64,000 nt of DNA from Macrostomum hystrix. Taxonomy: Eukaryota; Platyhelminthes; Macrostomidae. The translations under genes were made by a program, and so were the position numbers. Below, one piece after another: positions 55,701-64,000 of this stretch. Within the stretch, counting starts at the first letter, position 1; each line of letters begins with the position of its first letter. Under the pieces are notes generated by a model that was not told where the DNA came from, did no database searches, and saw only the letters and a list, made by a program, of their open reading frames with translations. The stretch is from assembly GCA_950097015.1 (NCBI GenBank), contig CATNEN010000018.1:124001-188000 (forward strand), in the 5' to 3' direction.

Positions 55701-57766
55701 TTTCTTCTCTTCTTTTCTTCTCTTCTCTTCTCTTCTCTTCTTCCCTTCTCCTCTTCTTCTCCTCCTCTTCTCTTCTCTCTTCTTCTCTTCTCTTCTCTTC
55801 TCTTCTCTTCTTCTCTTTTTCTCTTCTCTTGTTCTCTTCTCTTCTTTTCTCTTCTTTTCTTCTCTTCTTTTCTTCTCTTCTCTTCTCTTCTCTTCTTCCC
55901 TTCTCCTCTTCTTCTCCTCCTCTTCTCTTCTCTCTTCTTCTCTTCTTCTCTCCTCTTCTCTTCTCTTCTCTCCTCTTCTCTTCCCTCTCTTCTCTTCTCT
56001 TCTTCTCTTCTCTTCTCTTCTCCTCTTATCTTCTCTTCTCCTCTTCTCTTCTCTTCTTCTCTTCTTCTTTCCCTTCCCTTCTTCTTTCCCCTTCTCTTCT
56101 CTCCTCTTCTCTTCTCTTCTTTTCTTCTCTTCTCTTCTCTTCTTTTCTTCTCTTCTTTTCTCTTCTTTTCTTCTCTTCTTTTCTTCTCTTCTCTTCTCTT
56201 CTCTTCTTCCCTTCTCCTCTTCTTCTCCTCCTCTTCTCTTCTCTTCTCTTCTCTTCTTCTCTTTTTCTCTTCTCTTCTTCTCTTCTCTTCTTTTCTCTTC
56301 TCTTCTTCCCTTCTCCTCTTCTTCTCCTCCTATTCTCTTCTCTCTTCTTCTCTTCTTCTCTCCTCTTCTCTTCTCTTCTCTCCTCTTCTCTTCCCTTCTC
56401 TCCTCTTCTCTTCTCTTCTTCTCTTCTTTCCCCTTCTCTTCTCTCCTCTTCTCTTCTCTTCTCTTCTCTTCTTTTCTTCTCTTCTCTTCTTTTCTTCTCT
56501 TCTTTTCTTCTCTTCTCTTCTCTTCTTCTCTTCTCTTCTCTTCTCTTCTTTTTTCTTCTCTTCTTCTCTTCTCTTCTCTTCTCTTCTCTTCTCTTCTCTT
56601 CTCCTCTTCTCTTCTCTTCTTCTCTTCTTCTTTCCCTTCCCTTCTTCTTTCCCCTTCTCTTCTCTCCTCTTCTCTTCTCTTCTTTTCTTCTCTTCTCTTC
56701 TCTTCTTCTCTTCTCTTCTTTTCTTTTTCTCTTCTTTTCTCTTCTCTTCTCTTCTTTTCTTTTCTCTTCTTTTCTTCTCTTCTCTTCTCTTCTTCTCTTC
56801 TCTTCTCTTCTCTTCTTTTTTCTTCTCTTCTCCTCTTCTCTTCTCTTCTTCTCTTCTTCTTTCCCTTCCCTTCTTCTTTCCCCTTCTCTTCTCTCCTCTT
56901 CTCTTCTCTTCTTTTCTTCTCTTCTCTTCTCTTCTTCTCTTCTCTTCTTTTCTTTTTCTCTTCTTTTCTCTTCTCTTCTCTTCTTTTCTTTTCTCTTCTC
57001 CTCTTCTCTTCTCTTCTTTTTTCTTCTCTTCTCTTCTCTTCTCTTCTCTTCTCTTCTCTCCTCTTCTCTTCTCTTCTCTCCTCTTCTCTTCCCTTCTCTT
57101 CTCTTCTCTTCTCTTCTTCTCTTTTTCTCTTCTCTTCTTCTCTTCTCTTCTTTTCTCTTCTTTTCTTCTCTTCTTTTCTTCTCTTCTCTTCTCTTCTCTT
57201 CTTCCCTTCTCCTCTTCTTCTCCTCCTCTTCTCTTCTCTCTTCTTCTCTTCTTCTCTCCTCTTCTCTTCTCTTCTCTCCTCTTCTCTTCCCTCCTCTTCT
57301 CTTCTCTCTTCTTCTCTTCTTCTCTCCTCTTCTCTTCTCTTCTCTCCTCTTCTCTTCCCTTCTCTCCTCTTCTCTTCCCTTCTCTTCTCTTCTCTTCTCT
57401 TCTTCTCCTCTCTTCTCTTCTCCTTTTCTCTTCTCTTCTCCTCTTCTCCTCTCTTCTTCTCTTCTTCTTTCCCTTCCCTTCTTCTTTCCCCTTCTCTTCT
57501 CTCCTCTTCTCTTCTCTTCTCTTCTCTTCTTTTCTTCTCTTCTCTTTTCTTCTCTTCTTTTCTCTTCTTCTCTTCTCTTCTTTTCTTCTTCTCTTCTTTT
57601 CTCTTCTCTTCTCTTCTTTTCTTTTCTCTTCTCCTCTTCTCTTCTCTTCTTTTTTCTTCTCTTCTCTTCTCTTCTCTTCTCTTCTTCTCTTCTTCTCTCT
57701 TTTCTTCTCCTCTCTACTCTTCTCTTCTCTTCTTCTCTTCTCTTCTTCTCTTCTCTTCTTCTCTTC
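52772..57766. repeat. 5-kb polypyrimidine satellite upstream of gene 2
   Basis: Second C/T-only tract, sharing blocks with 42056-47060. A landmark G in TTCTCTGCTTCCC occurs at 53829 and 55339 (1510 bp apart) and also at 46186 in the first tract. It ends TTCTTCTCTTCAG, a 3' splice site, 145 bp before the start codon of ankyrin/Mab-21 gene 2. Open frames up to 1735 codons are artefacts. Confidence 0.97.
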
Positions 57767-57768
57767 AG
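57755..57768 (+). promoter_or_regulatory. Putative 3' splice site upstream of ankyrin/Mab-21 gene 2
   Basis: TTCTTCTCTTCAG followed by CTCAGCAGCCAAT, matching the arrangement before gene 1. The sequences upstream of the AG are different pyrimidine subtypes (CCTCT-rich in gene 1, CTTCT-rich here), whereas the sequence after it is shared. Confidence 0.45.
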
Positions 57769-57913
57769 CTCAGCAGCCAATGAGACTCCTGCAGCTATGA
57801 ACGATTTTGGTTGGCTGCTGCGGACTGCAAAAGCATAGTCCTAAACCAAACACTGAGCTGCCCTACTCGACCTAATTTATCACTTTCCCAAACCACAAGC
57901 AGACACCTGCAAA

Positions 57914-59193
57914 ATGTTTCCCTTACTCACAATACTCACCGCTGTCCTCCTGTACCTCATGAACTCACTTCATTCCTCACACCACCGAGAAGACGCACAA
58001 GAACTCACCGACCAGGACCTCCTCGCAGCCATCAGAGACGACCGAGTGGAACCCGTTCAGCGATTCATTAACAGCGGCGGGAGCCTCGACACCTTCATCG
58101 CCTATGCTGACTCATTCTTTACTCCAGCAATGCTCGCTTGCCGATTCGGAAGACATGAAATTCTCGTGAGACTCATCCGAGCCATTGCAGATGTAGATAA
58201 GCAGAACTGGAGAGGAACGACGGCATTGTATATTGCATCACTATATGGACACCACCGACTGGTGAAATCACTCATCAAAGCACGAGCCGACGTCAATCTT
58301 CAAGATAATACTGGCGCCTCACCTCTCCACATAGCATCCTGCAATGGCCATAACGACGTCGTCCACTCACTCATCAAAGCACGAGCCGACGTCAATCTTC
58401 AAACAAATACTGGCTACTCACCTCTCTACATTGCATCACAAAATGGCCATAACGACGTCGTCCACTCACTCATCAAAGCACGAGCCGACGTCAATCTTCA
58501 AACAATTACTGGCGCCTCACCTCTCTACATTGCATCATATCAAGGCCATAACGACGTCGTCCACTCACTCATCAATGCACGAGCCGACGTCAATCTTCAA
58601 GAAAATACTGGCTACTCACCTCTCCACATTGCATCACAAAATGGCCATAACGACGTCGTCCACTCACTCATCAAAGCACGAGCCGACGTCAATCTTCAAA
58701 CAATTACTGGCGCCTCACCTCTCTACATTGCATCATATCAAGGCCATAACGACGTCGTCCACTCACTCATCAAAGCACGAGCCGACGTCAATCTTCAAGA
58801 AAATACTGGCGCCTCACCTGTCTACATTGCATCACAAAATGGCCATAACGACGTCGTCCACTCACTCATCAAAGCACGAGCCGACGTCAATCTTCAAGAT
58901 AATACTGGCGCCTCACCTCTCTACATTGCATCACGAAATGGCCATAACGACGTCGTCCACTCACTCATCAAAGCACGAGCCGACGTCAATCTTCAAAAAA
59001 ATACTGGCGCCTCACCTCTCTACATTGCATCTCGCAATGGCCACCTCAGTGTTGTCGAGTCACTCATGAAGGTCGTTCATAGCCCCGACTTGCTGACAGC
59101 TGCTCTGCGAATCGCCACGGAAATCGGCCATGACCAAGTGGTTGACCTGCTGAGCCGTGGATCCTCCGCGCCATTGCCTGAGAAGCAAAACAG
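57914..59193 (+). CDS. Ankyrin-repeat exon (exon 1) of ankyrin/Mab-21 fusion gene 2
   Basis: Paralogue of 5848-7235: same N-terminus (MFPLLTILTAV), same first two degenerate repeats, then eight near-identical repeats instead of nine. Here every homogeneous unit has GHNDVV where gene 1 has GHKDV, and none has the EKVYG variant. It ends AACAG before GTAGGAGC, phase 2. With 59895-60244 and 61190-62727 the product is 1055 residues. One unit reads SLINARADVN and one SPVYIAS; no disruption is seen, so the gene appears intact. Confidence 0.88.
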
Positions 59194-59719
59194 GTAGGAG
59201 CTCCTGTTTCTTGTAAAAGTCACCTGAACAATCATAGATACTTCGGATTCTCTGAGTATTCAGACTCCAAATCTGATAGCTGAACTTCGGAACTGATTGC
59301 TATTGTGTTAATGTGGTATCGTCAGTTATTGTACATATAAAATATGGTAGCCTGTGTAGAACCCTTGTGAGCACAAAAAGGTTCTCTCGAATACCTGCTG
59401 CTTTTACTTCGCATTGTTAAGAGCTGGCGAATTTATAGCGAAAAGCCTCGAATTCCCAACAATGACCACTAGGAGTAAAATAACGGAAAACTACGATAAT
59501 AGGAAATAGTTATTACATATGTCTGCTTGCGCCGAAGATTATACCACAAGGATAGGAAATTGTTAGTGGCGCTGGTGTGCCGCCGGCCCTAGTTAGCAGT
59601 GGCGCCCTCAGAAGGCGAAAGACAGAACTTCCTAGTAGTTCTTATTGTCAATGCCTGTTTAGCCACAGACAGCAGACTCCACTTCAAAATTCTCAGTTTA
59701 TTCTCAGTTTATGAATGCC
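59194..59719 (+). other. Intron 1 of gene 2, unique part
   Basis: The first ~150 bp matches the start of intron 1 in gene 1, then unrelated low-copy sequence stands where gene 1 has the 21-bp array. No exon or element end recognised. Confidence 0.6.
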
Positions 59720-59894
59720 GCCTCCTCTCACCCTTCAGAGCCTCCCAGCCTCACTGAACCTCAGCACTGCCGCCTCCTCTCACCCTTCAGAGCCTCCCAG
59801 ACTCACTGTAACTCAGCACTGCCGCCTCCTCTCACCCTTCAGAGCCTCCCAGCCTCACTGAAACTCAGCACTGCCGCCTCCTCTCACCCTTCAG
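59720..59894 (+). repeat. 52-bp array of exon 2 splice acceptors, gene 2
   Basis: Four copies of the CCGCCTCCTCTCACCCTTC plus AG unit at exact 52-bp spacing (AG at 59737-59738 to 59893-59894), the last being the acceptor of the Mab-21 exon. Gene 1 has nine. Confidence 0.95.
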
Positions 59895-60244
59895 AGCCGC
59901 ACCCAGCGACGCAGAGCTGAGCCAGCAGCTGCACTCCAAGCTCTCTCAGTCGGGATTCGTGGACTCCAGAGCCGCCTTGCAGATCGCTGTGGCTGACGTC
60001 TTGCAGGATGTTCTCAGGAAGAGAATGAACGATGACGACTGGTTCGCTGTGGGCAGCTTCTCTGAGGCCTGGGGCAACAGCCTGGTCTCTCTGGATGGCA
60101 GAACTGACATCGACTCTGACATCGATGTTATTCAGCTGATTCCAGGAAGGCCGATTCACCCGAGAGATGTGTGCGAGTGCGACCGAGTGGAGGCTGCTCA
60201 GACAGTGGAGCTCAGCAATGGCCACATCCTGAGCTCCGGATTCG
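59895..60244 (+). CDS. Mab-21-like catalytic-motif exon (exon 2) of gene 2
   Basis: Same 350-bp length and phases as in gene 1, with VGSFSEAW and TDIDSDIDVI conserved. Differences include RKRMNDDDW for TKRWNNDDW and VIQLIP for VIRLIP, all outside the motif. Both copies thus keep the residues that would bind metal if the domain is active. Confidence 0.82.
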
Positions 60245-61189
60245 GTGAGAATTTCCTGTCAGAGACTGTCGGGATGGCTGGGACAAGAATTGAACATGAG
60301 TTTGGCTTGCTCATCTTCTTTGGCTTTCTAAAGCAAACAACAAACAAGGAAAGCAAACAAATGTTCAGTCCAGGTTTGAAATGCAGAGATATTGAAAATA
60401 ATATTGAAAATAATCGTGAACGTGCTCCCCTTCTCTTTGTTTCTTAGGCTCGCAATACTTTCACAGTCACAGGTGTGCAAAATTACAGTTTTTGAGGTGA
60501 CCGCCCCAGTCCATGGACTGAACCGTTGTACACAGCTTTTGGAAGCGTCGTACAAACGCTACGGCTGGGCCATTGCAAATTTCGGTTATTTCTATTATAT
60601 TATATTCTGTTGCCGCTTTTACAGAATTCGTTTTCTGTGATTCTGAAATTATGCCAATCAATGTCCATTGATTGTCAACAATATTCCGAACAGCCGATTC
60701 TTACTAGCCATATAGTAGCTAGTTATCCAGTAGACAGGAAAATTATCCTAATTTATGTGGGCGGGAAAACCCCCGCCGCAGGAAAATCCCATCGAATTTC
60801 CAGTCCAGATTTGAATCTCGGCCTGAGGGAACGATGCTTGTCCAAGAGCTGGAATCATAACCTCGTATTTATTCAGCTCAGCCAGCTGAAGGTTACAGTA
60901 GAAATTTGAGGGGGCTGGTGACTCCCCAGTACAAAGACTGAAGAGCTGTATACAGTACTCACAAAATACTCATAAGAAACTAAAGAAGCAAGGAAGAATT
61001 GAAAATAATCGTGCACGTGCTGCCCTCCGTAGGGGGCAAAAGTTTCTAGTCTGCACTAAATTTTCATATAAATCGCAGCTACAAACCATCTTTGCACAAT
61101 TTTTTTATATTATCGAGAAATAGTTCTGTGTCTATTAACTTGAAATCTGATGGCATTTTACATATTTCTTGCATTTCCGTTTTCTCCAG
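60245..61189 (+). other. Intron 2 of ankyrin/Mab-21 gene 2
   Basis: Nearly identical to intron 2 of gene 1 but about 200 bp shorter, joined through a short GAAAATAATATTGAAAATAAT stretch-like repeat near 60390. It keeps the palindromic-core repeat at 60492. The intron ends GTTTTCTCCAG. Confidence 0.75.
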
Positions 61190-62727
61190 CTTCCAACCCA
61201 GCCTACACTGAAAATGGCTCAGCCCTGAGACCGTCTGTGGACCGAGTCACCGCCCGCCGCCTCTGCCGCTACCCTCCCATCGCGCCGCTGCAGCCACCAA
61301 GAGTCTCCAACTCCAACATCCCCCAGTCCGTGCTGCAGTCGCTCCAGCGAGACATCACCTCTGCCTCATGGCCCTGTCACGTGGTGCACGCAGCTCCTCC
61401 CGGAATGGGGGGCCAGCAGCTCCGAGTGAGCAGCAGCTTCCTGGAGAGGCGACTGCTGCGAAGTCTCAGCACTCTGCAAGGCCAGCTGTTCATCATACTC
61501 AAGTGGCTGCTGAAGAAGAAAATCTCAAACGTCGGCTTCAAGTCCTATCACGCAAAGACCGTCACGTTCCGAATGCTGGAGGAGACACCTGCTGAGCAGT
61601 GGAAGCCGGAGAATCTCGTGAGTCTCACGACACGCTCGCTGCAGATTTTGCTTGACGGTGTGGAGAGCGGCTGCAGATCAGACACACCTGACGGTCGGAT
61701 CCTGGAGCACTTCTTCCTGAGCGATGCCGCTGTGTACCTGAAGGGCTTGAAGTCAGCTGAGAGAGTGAGCGAAGCGTTGAATCGGGCAGCCGGCGCATTG
61801 AGAGACGCCATGGCTGAGCTGCCTCAGCTGCTGCTGCAGTTCGAGGACAGTCTGCGACCCGTCACCGACTCGGGCCGATTCCACTTCCAACCGTTCCTCA
61901 TCCTGCCTCTACTCAATGACCGACCCGTGTCAGAAGCCAAGACATGCGAGTTCCACGAGATCTACGACATCGTGAGAGAGTCCGTGCTTCGTCTGTCCGA
62001 TGGAGACCGCAGCCCGCAGTCCCGAGAGAGTCTCGCAGAGCTGATCAACAAACTGCCAGACTGCGCCCGATCAGCGCGAGAGTCTCTCAGAGCGCTGGCC
62101 TGCCTGAAGTTCGGCGACAGACGCACAGCTGAAAAAGTTGTGAGCGACTGCGGGCCGTTCAGTGCGAGCAGAGGCATCGATTGGGGAGCTGAGAGGTCAG
62201 CGAGAGAGGCCACGGACTTTGTGTGGCAGCACCTGAAGAGCCGAGACTCCGCCTGGAAATTCTGCTTGGAGTTTGACGAGCGACCGAAGCTGCCGATTCA
62301 GCACGAAGTCTTTGCCGACTGCTTTCCGCTGCAGATGATGAACTACAGCACATTATTCTACCTGAACTTTGACGCTCTGCTGCGGGCTCTTTGCAATGAG
62401 TTGACAGTAGCAGGAGACCGGAGCGATCAGGACTGGATCCAGGATGTGGCTCAGAGGGAGGATGCGGATGAGCAGGAGCTGCTGGTGGCTGCGGCGATCT
62501 GCGGAGATCTGGAGCTGCTGCGGCAGCTGCGCAGAAGAATCACTCACGAGCTGTGCCGGCTGCCGGCGTGGCTGCAGCAGAAGATTGAGAGGCTGAGCAG
62601 TCAAGGTGAAGATCGCCAAGACCAAGGTGAATATGCATTTGAGCATTCGAGTCGGAGTCAACTTGCATACCAAGAAAGAAAAACCAGTTGTGGATCCAAA
62701 TGCTGCCGGTGCTGTGTGTGTTTGTGA
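61190..62727 (+). CDS. Mab-21-like C-terminal exon (exon 3) of gene 2
   Basis: Matches 10106-11718 with scattered substitutions and keeps [15 protein letters not shown] and [17 protein letters not shown] codon is lost in ATADFV (ATDFV here) and one gained in FPLQMMNYS. At the end only one GEDRQDQ unit remains, then [20 protein letters not shown] and a cysteine-rich [12 protein letters not shown] before TGA. This longer tail exists because TAT replaces the TAA of gene 1. Which tail is ancestral cannot be told from two copies. Confidence 0.85.
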
Positions 62728-62895
62728 CCCTAAAGTGGATGCCAAGAAGACGATTCAACCAGAAAATCAGAAAACACATTTTAACAGTAATTCTATGATC
62801 GACTGCAAAGCCATGATAAATGTGGATATGAAAACGAGCCTCAAATCCTGCAGCTCCGACGCCGCCCTCCGCCATTTCCGCAAAATTAATATAGA

Positions 62896-64000
62896 AATTC
62901 AGGCCAGTGACCACTAAACTTCAGGCCATTGACCATTAAACTTCAGGCCAGAGACCATCGAAATTCAGGCCAGAGACCATCGAAATTCAGGCCATTGACC
63001 ATCGAAATTCAGGCCAGAGACCATCGAAATTCAGGCCATTGACCATTAAACTTCAGGCCAGAGACCATAGAAATTCAGGCCAGTGACCATTAAACTTCAG
63101 GCCAGAGACCATCGAAATTCAGGCCAGAGACCATCGAAATTCAGGCCATTGACCATTAAACTTCAGGCCAGAGACCATTGAAATTCAGGCCAGTGACCAT
63201 TAAACTTCAGGCCAGAGACCATCGAAATTCAGGCCAGAGACCATCGAAATTCAGGCCAGTGAATATCGAACTTCAGGCCTGTGGCTATCGAACTTAAGGC
63301 CAGTGACCATCGAACTTCAGGCCAGTGACCATTGAACTTCAGCCTCGTGCTTTCTGAGTGAGTCCTACCTCCTTAGGCCAGTGACCAAATAACTTCCGGC
63401 CAGTGACTATCAAACTTCAGGCCAGTGACCATTGAACTTCAGCCTCGTGCTTTCTGAGAGAGTCCTACCTCCTTAGGGCAGTGACCAAATAACTTCCGGC
63501 CAGTGACCATCGAACTTCAGTCTCGTGCTTTGTGAGAGTCCTACCTCCTTAGGCCAGTGACCTAATAACTTCAGGCCAGTGACTATCAAACTTCAGGCCA
63601 GTGACTATCAAACTTCAGGCCAGAGACCATCGAACCTCAGGCCAGTGAATATCGAACTTCAGGCCTGTGGCTATCGAACTTAAGGCCAGTGACCATCGAA
63701 CTTCAGGCCAGTGACCATTGAACTTCAGCCTCGTGCTTTCTGAGAGAGTCCTACCTCCTTAGGCCAGTGACCAAATAACTTCCGGCCAGTGACTATCGAA
63801 CTTCAGGCCAGTGACCATTGAACTTCAGCCTCGTGCTTTCTGAGAGAGTCCTACCTCCTTAGGCCAGTGACCAAATAACTTCCGGCCAGTGACCATCGAA
63901 CTTCAGTCTCGTGCTTTGTGAGTGAGTCCTACCTCCTTAGGCCAGTGACCTAATAACTTCAGGCCAGTGACTATCAAACTTCAGGCCAGTGACTATCAAA
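62896..64000. repeat. 22-bp-unit satellite downstream of gene 2 (runs off the window)
   Basis: Same TTCAGGCCAGTGACC satellite as at 11975-18780 and starting at the same point relative to the gene. From ~63246 it matches the order of variants seen from ~16461 (GTGAATATCGAACTTCAGGC, then TGTGGCTATCGAACTTAAGG). Some inserts read GAGAGAGTCC instead of GAGTGAGTCC. Confidence 0.95.

Noticed and set aside
52576-57783. 1735-codon open frame and the opposite arginine/glutamate frames
   Set aside because: Same cause: C/T-only DNA contains no stop codons on the plus strand and few on the minus strand.

Overview
The window is nuclear DNA of an animal. Genes are split by GT-AG introns, two of which are only 71 bp and 268 bp. 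The domains are metazoan (Mab-21/cGAS-like, DEG/ENaC channel, PAN plus C-type lectin, THAP). There are tRNA-derived SINEs, MITEs and an extraordinary load of tandem repeats. Summing the intervals listed here, roughly half of the 64 kb is tandem repeat. A repeat-rich free-living flatworm of the Macrostomum type fits best, but that is inference; no species-specific marker was recognised.

Layout. 1-4.1 kb: minisatellites and dispersed repeats, duplicated at 25.6-29.0 kb. 4.8-11.7 kb: a polypyrimidine tract followed by a three-exon gene encoding ankyrin repeats fused to a Mab-21-like nucleotidyltransferase-fold domain. 12-18.8 kb: a 22-bp-unit satellite with higher-order structure. 19-29 kb: more arrays. 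29.7-33.5 kb: three minus-strand genes (secreted PAN plus C-type lectin protein, a THAP zinc-finger fragment, a two-pass membrane protein with a long polar tail). 33.9-36.2 kb: 42-bp and 55-bp arrays. 36.4-38.1 kb: a plus-strand two-exon gene with a coding pentapeptide minisatellite and polyglutamine. 40.9-42.1 kb: a minus-strand DUF4806-like gene. 42.1-47.06 kb: a 5-kb pyrimidine-only satellite, abutting the last exon of a DEG/ENaC-type channel gene (to 47.46 kb). 48.2-50.1 kb: a 51-bp array. 51.5-52.7 kb: a SINE and two MITEs, each with perfect target-site duplications. 52.8-57.77 kb: a second 5-kb pyrimidine tract, running into a second ankyrin/Mab-21 gene (57.9-62.7 kb), again followed by the 22-bp satellite to the window end.

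The two ankyrin/Mab-21 genes are same-strand paralogues inside a repeated module: pyrimidine tract, gene, 22-bp satellite. Exon phases match across both introns (phase 2, then phase 1) in both copies, so the ankyrin and Mab-21 parts very probably form one protein. Several arrays sit exactly on, or are built from, 3' splice sites: both ankyrin/Mab-21 genes and the channel exon directly follow long pyrimidine tracts ending in AG, and the 52-bp array in intron 1 is a reiteration of the exon 2 acceptor (9 copies in gene 1, 4 in gene 2). This link between splice acceptors and satellite growth is the most interesting pattern in the window. All gene functions are read from sequence patterns by eye, with no database search or transcript evidence.
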